The notes beneath the pieces were generated by a model. It was not told the DNA's origin, did no database searches, and was given only the letters and a program-made list of their open reading frames with translations. A program made the position numbers and the translations under genes. A stretch of 64,000 nucleotides of DNA from Caulobacter radicis (GTDB taxonomy: Bacteria; Pseudomonadota; Alphaproteobacteria; Caulobacterales; Caulobacteraceae), in the NCBI RefSeq assembly GCF_003094615.1, contig NZ_QDKO01000042.1:83814-147813 (forward strand), read 5' to 3'. Below, in pieces: positions 36,754 to 45,599 of the stretch; positions within the stretch are counted from its first letter, which is position 1; each line of letters opens with the position of its first letter.

Positions 36754-38853
36754 TCACTCCGGCTTTGACGGCTCAACGCCTGCCTGATCGATTACTTTAC
36801 GCGCTGCCCTAGGCCAGGCGTCGCCCCTCACCAGCACGTTGTCGACCGACCGGTTGTTCATGTAGTCGTCCCAGGCGCCAAGCAGGCGACCACTGTTGTA
36901 CCAGTTGCCGATCGCGAGATTGTCTGTGGTCGTACGATGGGGAAGATAGCCGCCCATGGTGTTGGCGTTCAGCCAGATGCCAGCCCCATCCACGACGTTG
37001 CCGCGGACCGTTAGGTAGCGCGACCCTTCGTCGAGATAGAGGCCGATCGCACCGGGCACGTCGTAGATGTAGTTGTCCGCGATCAGCGCGCCCGGATCGG
37101 CCGACAGATGATAGATCGCGCCGCCATCGGCGAACCACGTCTTGACCCGGTGAACGCGATTGCCGGTCACCACGGTGTCGCGCAGGATCGTGGGCGTGTC
37201 GTAGACGATATTGCCGGGCTGGTCGTAGTAGCCGCGCGTTCGGGTGCGGTAGGCGCCGCTTCCGCCCGGATCGTTGACGCCCCAGCCCCAGCCGATGTCG
37301 ATCCCGTCATAGGGAGCACGCGACACATCGTTGTGCGTGACGATCGTACCGGCGGCGTAGGTGACGAGGATCGCTGCCTGTTCCTTGTAGTCCTGGGAGA
37401 CGTTCTCGATCCGGTTGTTGGCGATCACCACGTTGCGCACGCCCATTTCGGGCCGAGGTGGGTGGTGCGCGTCGGGCGTGATGCCGCCCACCATGATCGC
37501 CCCGCCGGCCAGATCCGTGAACGTGCTGCGCCGCACTTCCACGCCTGCGGCGCCATAGCCGACGCCGCTGTCGTGGGCCTCCGGATTGTTGCCAACGCCC
37601 AAGGCGATCTGTCCCAGGTGGGAGAAATCGACACGGTCGAAGGTTACACGCACGGCGGCGGACACCTGCACGGCCGCCGGCTGCTGGCGCCAGCGGTTGC
37701 GCATCGTCTCGAACGCCCAGCATCCCCAGCTACAATCGCGGATTGGATCCTCGGGAAAGCCGGGAATCCAGCCGGCCAGATAGGCGCCGCTCTGCTGGCT
37801 GGCATAGCCTTCCGCGCTCGACGGTCCCAGCCAGCTGCTGTGACGGAAGGCGATGCCGGAAAACTGCAGGTCGGTGACCGGCCGGTCATAGCTGCCCGAG
37901 ATCGACGCCAGCGTTTCCAATCTCGGCAGGACAGCCTCGGTGCGCGCCATATCCTCGCCGGCCCGAGGCTTGTAGTAGAGCTTTCCAGCCGCAGGATCGA
38001 CGAACCACTGGCCCGGTTCACGGAGGAAGGCGAGCGAGTTGATGAAGAACAGCCGCCCCTTCTCGCCCGCCAGCGTGCGGGCCAGGGTGTCGTAGCCGAT
38101 CAGGTTGTTGCGCCAACCCGGCTGCTGCATCCGGATCGTGTCGCCTTCCATCCGCTCCACCATCGCGCGGCGATCGGTGAAGAAGCCGGTGTTCTCCACC
38201 TCGATCCGCGACGCATCCGGCAGGTCGGCGAGGAAGCGCCACGCGGGATCGACAATGGTCATGCCGGTGGCGGTGAAAGCGAAGGCCGAGCGCGGCGCCT
38301 CGACCTGCGCTCGCTGGGCCATTTGATCGCCGACCCATAGGTGACGGGCGTCGAGACCACGCGGCACATTGGCGACCCAGAGGCCGCGGGCCTGGTCGGA
38401 CAGCGCCCAGCCGGTCACCGCCATGCCCCCTGACACGATCGGTCGCGCCCCGTCCGCCGCCTGCCAGCGGACAATATGCCCGCCTTGGCCGCCATCGGCC
38501 GCCGTGAATCGCAGCGGGGTCGTCAGCCGATAGACGCCGTCCGCCAGCGAAACGGTGACGTCGTGCGACCCATTGAGCCTTCGGACAGCCTGTTGCGCGC
38601 GCTCGATCGAGTGGAAGGGATGGGCGGACGATCCGTCGCCCGTGTCCGCGCCTTGCGGCGAGACATGGATGACGACCGGCGTGGCCGCAGGCGCTGTCGG
38701 CAGCGATATGGCGCTGAAGGCCTTGTGCGAGTCCGGCGCTTCCGCGGACGGCATGGCGGGGATGGCCGGCAGCGGCGGCAACTGCCGCGCCGCGGCGCTC
38801 GCCGCGATCAACAGAACGATCGCCGCCGACGACAGGGCAAGATAGCTCTTCAT
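36754..38853 (-). CDS. exported right-handed beta-helix protein, GH141-like glycosidase candidate
   Basis: A 699-residue exported protein with signal peptide (MKSYLALSSAAIVLLIAASAAA). A leading VIHVSPQGADTGDGSSAHPF segment is typical of parallel beta-helix proteins (DUF1565/pectate-lyase-like), and GH141-style features follow: IVRWQAADGARPIVSGG, the beta-helix repeats from about residue 330 (NRIENVSQDY, TRGYYDQPGNIVYD, GGAIYHL). GH141 includes an alpha-L-fucosidase and a xylanase. Given the fucose-catabolic operon, release of L-fucose from a polysaccharide is a reasonable guess, but a lyase cannot be excluded. It follows the lactonase gene with a 4-bp overlap. Confidence 0.75.
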   Translation of the reverse strand: MKSYLALSSAAIVLLIAASAAARQLPPLPAIPAMPSAEAPDSHKAFSAISLPTAPAATPVVIHVSPQGADTGDGSSAHPFHSIERAQQAVRRLNGSHDVTVSLADGVYRLTTPLRFTAADGGQGGHIVRWQAADGARPIVSGGMAVTGWALSDQARGLWVANVPRGLDARHLWVGDQMAQRAQVEAPRSAFAFTATGMTIVDPAWRFLADLPDASRIEVENTGFFTDRRAMVERMEGDTIRMQQPGWRNNLIGYDTLARTLAGEKGRLFFINSLAFLREPGQWFVDPAAGKLYYKPRAGEDMARTEAVLPRLETLASISGSYDRPVTDLQFSGIAFRHSSWLGPSSAEGYASQQSGAYLAGWIPGFPEDPIRDCSWGCWAFETMRNRWRQQPAAVQVSAAVRVTFDRVDFSHLGQIALGVGNNPEAHDSGVGYGAAGVEVRRSTFTDLAGGAIMVGGITPDAHHPPRPEMGVRNVVIANNRIENVSQDYKEQAAILVTYAAGTIVTHNDVSRAPYDGIDIGWGWGVNDPGGSGAYRTRTRGYYDQPGNIVYDTPTILRDTVVTGNRVHRVKTWFADGGAIYHLSADPGALIADNYIYDVPGAIGLYLDEGSRYLTVRGNVVDGAGIWLNANTMGGYLPHRTTTDNLAIGNWYNSGRLLGAWDDYMNNRSVDNVLVRGDAWPRAARKVIDQAGVEPSKPE

Positions 38854-39710
38854 GGCAACTCTCCGGCAAGGGCGTCGGATAGGGACTGGGCATAGAATTC
38901 ACGCGCGCAGCCCGCGAACAGTCGCTCGCTGGCCGCGCCCGACAGGCCGGCCAGCCGCTTCGCATCCGCCAGCCACTCGGCGTAAGTCGCTCCGAACCGG
39001 GTCAGCACCGGCCAGTCGCTGCCCCACATCAGCCGCGCGCCGAAACAGGTCGTCAGATGATCGACATAGGATGCGAGGTCATCGGCGGACTGACCCGGAG
39101 CCTGTTCAGTGCGCAGGCCCGACAGCTTGCAATAGACGCCGCGGGCGGCGAGCGCGGCGATGTCGTCACGCCAAGGATCGAGCACGCCGCTGGCGGCGTC
39201 GGGTTTGGCGGCGTGATCGATCACCACGGGCAGGTCCGGCCAGCGATCGACGAAGCGGGCCAGCATCGGCAAGTGGCGTGGCTGCGCCAGCGCATCGAGC
39301 CGAAGGCCATGCGCGGCCATCGCCGCGATCGCCGGAGCGACCGCGTCCCCCAGCAGCCATTCGCTATCCTCGATCGCCTGGAGCATGGGGCGAAGGGCGC
39401 GCATCTTCGGCTGCGCTGCGAGGTGGGCGATCCGCCCGGGCGCATCGGCCGCGGTCAGGTCGACCCAACCGACCACGCCCAGCACCAGCGGTTCGCGCGC
39501 GGCCAGCGCCAGCATCCAGTCGGTGTCCGCATCGGTGGGCTGGGACTGGACCAGCACCGCGCCCGCCAGCGCGGCCGGGGCGGTCGCCGCACGCAAATCC
39601 CCGGGTCCGAAATCACGGTGCAGCGCAGGCGTTTCCGCCGTCGGCCATTCGTGACCAGGCGTCGCCAGCGACCAGAAGTGTAGGTGCGCGTCGATGACCG
39701 TCATGCTCAA
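38850..39710 (-). CDS. amidohydrolase-family L-fucono-1,5-lactonase candidate
   Basis: A 286-residue amidohydrolase-2 family enzyme: metal-binding HxH at residues 9-11 (IDAHLHFW), a later His in VVIDHAAKPD and an Asp in LMWGSDWPV. This branch holds L-fucono- and related sugar lactonases that open the lactone made by the aldose dehydrogenase. It overlaps the MFS transporter gene upstream and the beta-helix gene downstream by 4 bp each, showing tight translational coupling. Confidence 0.88.
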   Translation of the reverse strand: MSMTVIDAHLHFWSLATPGHEWPTAETPALHRDFGPGDLRAATAPAALAGAVLVQSQPTDADTDWMLALAAREPLVLGVVGWVDLTAADAPGRIAHLAAQPKMRALRPMLQAIEDSEWLLGDAVAPAIAAMAAHGLRLDALAQPRHLPMLARFVDRWPDLPVVIDHAAKPDAASGVLDPWRDDIAALAARGVYCKLSGLRTEQAPGQSADDLASYVDHLTTCFGARLMWGSDWPVLTRFGATYAEWLADAKRLAGLSGAASERLFAGCAREFYAQSLSDALAGELP

Positions 39711-41029
39711 CGCACCGACCGGATCGGCAGGACCAAGAACGACCCTACCAGCACGAACAGGCCCGACACGACAAACAGCGCGGGGTAGTTGTTTCCGGTG
39801 ACCGACAGCAACGTCGCCGCCATTACCGGGCTGAGGATCTGCGGGACGTTGACGGCGGTTGTCAGGATGCCAAGGTCCTTGCCGGTCGCGTCCGGCTCAC
39901 CCAGCTTCGGCTTGGGCAGAACCTGCGTCATCAGCGCCAGGTCCACCGACATGAACGCGCCATAGCCCAGGCCAATCAGCACCGCATAGGCCAACATGCC
40001 GCCGGTCGTCGGCGCCAGCAGCGGCATCGTCACCGCCAGCGCCATGATGAGGCTGGAGAGGAAAACCAAAGGCTTGCGTCGTTTGACCCAATCGGACAGC
40101 ACGCCTGAGCCGAGGCCAGAGATCACCAGCGCGACGAAGGTGATGATCGACATGGTCGCGATCATCGCATTGGCGCGCGACTGGCTAAGCCCGATATGGT
40201 CCTGCAGGATGTAGAGCAGGTAGGTCAGGATCGCCTGATACCCCATATAGATCGCGAAGCGGCCGAAGAACGCCCAGGCGAAGTCGGGGTGTTCGCGCGG
40301 CGAGATCCAGAAGCCCTTCAGGAAGGCGCCGAGGCGGAAGGGCGGCGCCGGGGCCAGGGCCACGCGGGGTTCTGGATTGATGGCGACGAAAGCCAGGCAG
40401 GCGACGATGATCGCGCCGCCGACGATGCCGTAGGCGAGCGGGATGCGATCGGCCAGCGTGCCGGCGAAGAACGTGCCGAAGGAGACGCCAGCGGTCATCG
40501 CGCCCCCGACCACGCCCGAGGCCAAGCCACGTTCGGCCGGCGAGAAGCGATCGGCGACCAAGGTCGTGATCGCCGGCTGCATCGAATTGAGCGTCACGAC
40601 CGAGACCAGCCAGATCGCGGTGATGCCGATGAGGCCCGGCCCGTAAGGGGTCAGGATGATGGCGATCCCGCCGATCGTTCCCCCCACCACGATCCATGGC
40701 GTGCGCCGACCGAAACGACCGCGCGTGCGATCCGACAGCGCGCCCGCGATCGGTGTCGTCAGCGTACTGAAGACCGAGGTGATGGCGTAGATGACGCCAA
40801 GCGTCTGGGCCTTGTGGGCGGGATCCAGGTTTTGGATCTGGTTCGGCAGAAGCACCCCCAGCGCCGAGGCGTAGAGCGTCAGCAGCGTGAAGAACACCAT
40901 GCCAAGCGAGACGAGCAGCACCCATTTGGCGCGGCCCGTCACCCAGTGCGTAGCATCGGCCTCGGCGGTCTGCGCGGCCGCGAGGATGGCGGCGGGCTCC
41001 TCCACCGGCGGGGTCAGACCAGCGCTCAT
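39707..41029 (-). CDS. MFS sugar transporter
   Basis: A 440-residue inner-membrane protein with about 12 hydrophobic helices. The loop 2-3 motif is GALSDRTRGRFGRRTPW, which resembles GPH/MFS sugar transporters. The start at 41029 overlaps the stop of the dehydratase gene (ATGA 41026-41029), which excludes the longer frame to 41044. It probably imports L-fucose or a short fucoside from the periplasm, supplied by the TonB receptor at 42400 and the beta-helix enzyme. Confidence 0.88.
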   Translation of the reverse strand: MSAGLTPPVEEPAAILAAAQTAEADATHWVTGRAKWVLLVSLGMVFFTLLTLYASALGVLLPNQIQNLDPAHKAQTLGVIYAITSVFSTLTTPIAGALSDRTRGRFGRRTPWIVVGGTIGGIAIILTPYGPGLIGITAIWLVSVVTLNSMQPAITTLVADRFSPAERGLASGVVGGAMTAGVSFGTFFAGTLADRIPLAYGIVGGAIIVACLAFVAINPEPRVALAPAPPFRLGAFLKGFWISPREHPDFAWAFFGRFAIYMGYQAILTYLLYILQDHIGLSQSRANAMIATMSIITFVALVISGLGSGVLSDWVKRRKPLVFLSSLIMALAVTMPLLAPTTGGMLAYAVLIGLGYGAFMSVDLALMTQVLPKPKLGEPDATGKDLGILTTAVNVPQILSPVMAATLLSVTGNNYPALFVVSGLFVLVGSFLVLPIRSVR

Positions 41030-42171
41030 GCCGGACGCTCCCATCGGGGCGCGGGCGGTAGCGTCGCCTCGGTGAGCGGCTCGGCGGCGCGGTGCTCGCG
41101 ACGCGCCGTCTCGCTCAGCCGCAAACCGTGGCCGGGGCGATCATGCCCGCGGATCAATCCGTCACGGATGACATAGGGCTCTTCCACGAGGTGCTCGAAA
41201 TTCTGGAAGCTGTACTCCAGCCAGCGCACGCCCGGCAGCGCCAGCGCCATGTTGACGCCGATCTCCAGCATGCTGTTGCCGAACGTCACCTCGACATTGC
41301 GCTCGCCGGCCAGCCAGCCCGCGCGCATCACGTCGCTGACCTGGCCGTGGACGTTCAGCATGTCGCACGCCTCGGCCTCGAGGAGTTTGCGCTTGCCCGT
41401 CAGGTCCAGATACTCGCCGCTGTTGACGCGGGTATCGGGGCAGGCCAGCCGCAGTCGGCGCAGTCCGTCGAAATCGTCGCGCGGAATGGGATCCTCGATC
41501 CAGTAGATGCGATGGCCGGCGCGGGCGAACAGTTCAAGCGCAGCGCGGGTCTCGGCGGCGGTCCACGCCTCGTTCGCGTCGATCATAACCGGGCGGCCAT
41601 CGTCACCGGTCGCCTTCTTTAGCAGGTCGAGCCGATGCAGGTCTCGCTCCACCTCCGGATGGCCGACCTTGATCTTGTAGCCGCGATAGCCCTGTTCAGC
41701 GGCGCGGCCGAACAGCTCGCTGAAGTCGTGGTCGCTGAGGTGATAGTCCAGTCCGCTAGCATAGGTCGGCACGGTCTCGCGCTTGTCGCCAAGCAGCCGC
41801 CATAGAGGCAGGTCCATGGCCTGCGCGAACAGGTCCCAGACGGCGTGCTGGATCGCTTCCTCGAACGGCAGCAGCATGCGGCGCACATTGCCACCGCGCG
41901 GCCGCGTCACCTGAAGCGCCAGGGACGCGGGCTCGCGTCCGTCGAGCATCGGAAACGCCTCCTGCCGGAACGCCGCCTCGATCCCGGATTCGGACATCAG
42001 CGGCTGGAACAGGATCTGCATGAAACCAAGCCCCGTGCGCCCAGCGTCGTCGATAAGCTCCAGGGCGACCAGGTTCGCCTGGGACGCACTCACCTGCGAA
42101 TCGCCGACGCGGCGGTCCCGCCGAAACTGGAACCGCGACACGCGGAAATCGGCGATTTTTGCACCCGCCAT
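41026..42171 (-). CDS. enolase-superfamily sugar-acid dehydratase (L-fuconate dehydratase candidate)
   Basis: A 381-residue mandelate racemase/muconate lactonising-type enzyme. The start at 42171 follows GGGAGGC at good spacing; an upstream in-frame TTG at 42195 lies inside the operator-like site and is less likely. Likely active-site residues are Lys166/Lys168 (YKIKVG), the metal ligands Asp198 (IDANEAW), Glu226 (WIEDPI) and Glu253 (SGEYL), and His275 (NVHGQ). It is shorter than the well-studied FucD enzymes (about 430-440 residues), so it may be a different dehydratase lineage doing the same step, dehydration of L-fuconate to 2-keto-3-deoxy-L-fuconate. First gene of its operon. Confidence 0.85.
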   Translation of the reverse strand: MAGAKIADFRVSRFQFRRDRRVGDSQVSASQANLVALELIDDAGRTGLGFMQILFQPLMSESGIEAAFRQEAFPMLDGREPASLALQVTRPRGGNVRRMLLPFEEAIQHAVWDLFAQAMDLPLWRLLGDKRETVPTYASGLDYHLSDHDFSELFGRAAEQGYRGYKIKVGHPEVERDLHRLDLLKKATGDDGRPVMIDANEAWTAAETRAALELFARAGHRIYWIEDPIPRDDFDGLRRLRLACPDTRVNSGEYLDLTGKRKLLEAEACDMLNVHGQVSDVMRAGWLAGERNVEVTFGNSMLEIGVNMALALPGVRWLEYSFQNFEHLVEEPYVIRDGLIRGHDRPGHGLRLSETARREHRAAEPLTEATLPPAPRWERPA

Positions 42172-42184
42172 GATGCCTCCCACC

Positions 42185-42194
42185 TGAGATATCA
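42185..42194. promoter_or_regulatory. operator-like palindrome TGAGATATCA upstream of dehydratase operon
   Basis: An exact member of the TGAnATATCA set, 14 bp upstream of the dehydratase start, just 5' of its ribosome site. A bound regulator would act as a roadblock for the four-gene dehydratase-transporter-lactonase-beta-helix operon. Confidence 0.6.
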
Positions 42195-42299
42195 ATTTTC
42201 AAGCCGTGACGACTCGACAAGCCAACTGATCGACTTTTGAGCCTCTCGACTTCCTACAAACATGGAAACGGGTCAATAAGAAAGCTCAAAATCGCCTAT

Positions 42300-42309
42300 T
42301 GAAATATCA
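42300..42309. promoter_or_regulatory. operator-like palindrome TGAAATATCA upstream of TonB receptor
   Basis: 91 bp upstream of the TonB receptor gene at 42400, in the divergent region shared with the dehydratase operon and 115 bp from the site at 42185. Confidence 0.6.
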
Positions 42310-42399
42310 CATGCCGTTTTTGATTGACCAGATGCCGGTATTGAGGTAGCAGAACTCCGAACTTCGGGACTAATCCGAAGCCGAAAAAGGGAGGGATCC

Positions 42400-45207
42400 A
42401 TGAAGAAGGTCTACTGGTTGTGTGCTGTCGCAATCGGCGCGCTTTCGACCCATGCGCAGGCGCAGGCGCAGGCTGATCCGGCGGCGACCGAAAGCACGGT
42501 CGAGGAGGTTATCGTTACTGGCATCCGCGCCAGTCTGCGGTCGTCCGCAACGATCAAGCGCAACGCTTCGCAGATCGTCGACGCCGTGTCGGCGGAAGAC
42601 GTGGGCAAGTTCCCCGACGTCAATATCGCAGATTCACTCCAGCGCGTGACCGGGGTGGCAATCGACCGGAACGGCGGCGAGGGTCAGTTCATCACGGTCC
42701 GCGGCCTTGGCCCGCAGTTCAACACCGTGCTGGTCAATGGTCGCGTCATGGCAACCGACAATCCGGGCCGCGAATTCTCGTTCGACGTGCTGTCGCCGAA
42801 CATGATCCAGCGTACGGATATCTTCAAAAGCTCGGTGCCGCAGCTGCAGGAAGGCGGCATCGGCGCGACCGTGAACATCATCACCGCCAAGCCACTGGAC
42901 GGCAAGTCGGGAGCGCATCTGACACTATCGGCGGGCGGCATGTATGACACGCTTCGTAGCAAGGCGAGCCCCGACCTCGCGGGCGTCGCATCCTTCACCA
43001 ATCAGGACAAAACCTTCGGGGCGGTGGTGTCGGCGTCATACACCAACCGCTACAGCCAGAGCGATCAGTTCATCATTCACGGTTGGTTGCCGGGCGCGCA
43101 AGGGCTCATCAACGGCTCCGCGACTTCGACCGGCCTGGGTCCGTCGAGCCTGATCAACAGCCCCAGCAACATCTTCACGCCGCGCGATTCCACCTTCAAC
43201 CGGTATCTGGAGAACCGCGAGCGCCTCAACGTCGCCTCAACCGTGCAGGCCGCGCTCAGCGAAAGGTTGCTGTTGACTGTCGACGGCCTCTATTCGAAAT
43301 TCAACGTCAACAATACAGGCCGCACCTTCGGCGCCTTTTACACGCCGCGCTTTATCGGCCTGACGACCAATAGCAACAATACTGTGGTCGGCTTCAATCG
43401 GCCCGGTTCGCAGTTCCTGGCCGCCAACCCTGCACTGACTGATCCGTCGCTCGCCGATCAGCGCGTAACCCTGTCTCAGAACGACAACTACGCTTCCTAT
43501 GCCAATCGCTTCACCAACAGCTACCAAGTCGGTGCAAATCTGAAATGGAGCGTCACCGACGCTCTCGACCTGAAGCTCGACGTTTCGACCACCGAGGCCA
43601 AAAACCGCACCCCCAACGCCTTCGTCGTCGTCGGTTCGCTGGCGCAGACCTCGCCACGATGGGATCTGGGTGCTGGCGCCGACATGCCGATCCTTACGAA
43701 TCTCGGCCCCATCACCAACCCCGCCCTGATGCGGGCGCACTACACGTCCATAGGCGAGGGCAAGGTTCGCGATCGCGGATCGGAGTTTCACCTCGACGGA
43801 GAGTATCGCAACCCGGACGACGGTGTCTTCAGGTCCGTTCTATTCGGCGTCGCCTACAACCAACGCCACAAGGTCCGCAGCAACGCCGACAATTCGGACA
43901 CGGTCTGCACATACTGCGGCTATGACATCCCCATCCCGACCGCGCTGTTATCGGCCTATACGATGAGCGATTGGCTGCCCAACGCATCGGGCAGCGACAA
44001 GGCCCCGGTCAATTTCCTCACCTACGATCCGAAGGCGATCATCGCCTATCTGTCGCAGCCGGCGATCCTCGCCGCCGCGCGGCAGGGCCGCACTGCAGCC
44101 CAGCAGGCGGCGGTGGCGGCGACGCAATTGGCCCTGCCTGGCGGCCCGTTCGGCTTACGCGATCGCCCCGGCCAGCTGCTCGACGTGGAGGAGGAGGTGC
44201 TCGCCGCCTATCTCAACATTGGCCTTGGCGGCTCGCGCTGGTCGGGCAACGTCGGCTTACGCTTCGCCGATACGGCCGTCCTGTCGAAAGGATTCGGACA
44301 GGCGATCCTGGCGATTTCGGTCAATCCCGGCGACGACAATCTGAACTTCACGTTCGCCAACCCAGCCGCCGTCAGCGTCCGCAATCACTACAAGAACCTT
44401 CTGCCATCGGCTAACTTTCGCTACGATCTGACCGACAACATGCTGCTTCGCGCAGCAGCGTCGCAGACGGTTACGCGCCCGACCCTGACCGATCTTGGCG
44501 TCGACAACAGCTATACGGGGCGTATCACCGCCGCAGTGTCCAGCGGCGGCAACCCGGGCCTGCGTCCATTCAAGTCCGCCAACTATGACCTGTCCTACGA
44601 GTGGTATCTCTCGGACGTCAGCTATGTGAGCGTCACCGGCTTCCACAAGAAGTTCTCGGACTTCCTTGAGGCCCAGACGCTGCCCGTTCCGATCGGTCAG
44701 TTCACCTTCCAGGACACCCGCACACGCAACGGCGCGACCGGATCGGTTACGGGGCTGGAGGTCGGCGGGCAGCTTTCTGCCGATCAATGGGCCTCCGGCT
44801 TCCTCGGCGGCTTCGGCGTGGCGGGCAATTACACCTACGTCAGCAGCAACGCCAAGCGCGCCACATCGACCAACAACAGCTGCGGCTACAACGGGCTGTC
44901 GCCCCATTCGGCCAATGGCAGCGTGTTCTACCAGAAGTACGGCGTACAGGCGCGCATGTCCTACAACTGGCGCTCGGCGTTCCTGCGGACCTGTTTTAGC
45001 GACTATGGGCAGCCTGAAAATCGCCGCGCCTATGGGCAACTGGACTTCAGCGCCTCCTACGATGTTACGCCGGCGATCCAGGTGTATGTTCAGGGCGTGA
45101 ACCTTACGAACGAGTACATCTACGACTACTCCGTATTGCAGGAGAGAGTGAAGAACATACAGGACACTGGCTCTCGGTATACTTTCGGAGTTCGCGCTTC
45201 ATTCTAG
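42400..45207 (+). CDS. TonB-dependent receptor of the fucose locus
   Basis: A 935-residue outer-membrane receptor. It has a signal peptide (MKKVYWLCAVAIGALSTHAQA), a TonB-box-like EEVIVTGIRASL, a plug with AEDVGKFPDVNIADSLQRVTGV, and a barrel ending in GVRASF. A GGGAGGG ribosome site precedes ATG 42400. It belongs to the long carbohydrate-type receptors, like the one at 14304-16991. Divergent from the dehydratase operon and preceded by the same palindrome, it probably imports fucose-containing oligosaccharides. No STN domain, so it does not use FecR-type signalling. Confidence 0.95.
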   Translation: MKKVYWLCAVAIGALSTHAQAQAQADPAATESTVEEVIVTGIRASLRSSATIKRNASQIVDAVSAEDVGKFPDVNIADSLQRVTGVAIDRNGGEGQFITVRGLGPQFNTVLVNGRVMATDNPGREFSFDVLSPNMIQRTDIFKSSVPQLQEGGIGATVNIITAKPLDGKSGAHLTLSAGGMYDTLRSKASPDLAGVASFTNQDKTFGAVVSASYTNRYSQSDQFIIHGWLPGAQGLINGSATSTGLGPSSLINSPSNIFTPRDSTFNRYLENRERLNVASTVQAALSERLLLTVDGLYSKFNVNNTGRTFGAFYTPRFIGLTTNSNNTVVGFNRPGSQFLAANPALTDPSLADQRVTLSQNDNYASYANRFTNSYQVGANLKWSVTDALDLKLDVSTTEAKNRTPNAFVVVGSLAQTSPRWDLGAGADMPILTNLGPITNPALMRAHYTSIGEGKVRDRGSEFHLDGEYRNPDDGVFRSVLFGVAYNQRHKVRSNADNSDTVCTYCGYDIPIPTALLSAYTMSDWLPNASGSDKAPVNFLTYDPKAIIAYLSQPAILAAARQGRTAAQQAAVAATQLALPGGPFGLRDRPGQLLDVEEEVLAAYLNIGLGGSRWSGNVGLRFADTAVLSKGFGQAILAISVNPGDDNLNFTFANPAAVSVRNHYKNLLPSANFRYDLTDNMLLRAAASQTVTRPTLTDLGVDNSYTGRITAAVSSGGNPGLRPFKSANYDLSYEWYLSDVSYVSVTGFHKKFSDFLEAQTLPVPIGQFTFQDTRTRNGATGSVTGLEVGGQLSADQWASGFLGGFGVAGNYTYVSSNAKRATSTNNSCGYNGLSPHSANGSVFYQKYGVQARMSYNWRSAFLRTCFSDYGQPENRRAYGQLDFSASYDVTPAIQVYVQGVNLTNEYIYDYSVLQERVKNIQDTGSRYTFGVRASF

Positions 45208-45243
45208 CCTCCCCCGCTTGAAATTTTCTTCCTCCCCCGCCTC

Positions 45244-45276
45244 AGCCCGGTGACAACGTCACCGGGCTGCTTTTTT
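45244..45276 (+). terminator. intrinsic terminator after fucose receptor
   Basis: An 11-bp perfect GC-rich stem (45244-45254 with 45258-45268) with a 3-nt loop, followed by GCTTTTTT. A textbook rho-independent terminator 37 bp after the receptor stop. Confidence 0.92.
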
Positions 45277-45517
45277 GCGGCGCTCCAGGGCGCCTTCTTC
45301 TTGAAGCAACCCGTGCGCGGCGTGCGAAACGCCGAATTGATCCTAGCGACTGGCCAAGGCCTTGACCTGGACGGCGTCGTGATATCCCCCCGGAAACATC
45401 CCAGTCCAACGCCAAGCCTCTTCCCCCAAGACCGCAGCCTTGCGCGAGCTCCTCGCCCCCTCCCCCCGCGCCGCCTAACCGAGCATCGGCGGCGCGGCGC
45501 TTGTTCCGGGAACGCAA

Positions 45518-45550
45518 AACGGCGAGGCCACCGCGGGTGGCCTCGCCGTT
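45518..45550 (-). terminator. intrinsic terminator after receptor B
   Basis: A 15-bp perfect stem (45518-45532 with 45536-45550), 3-nt loop; on the - strand it is followed by TTTTGC. It ends the - strand transcript of the receptor whose stop is at 45600. Confidence 0.8.
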
Positions 45551-45599
45551 CGAGCTCGTGGGTCCAGCGCCGCCTCGCGACGGCGCCGCCCTTTCCCGT

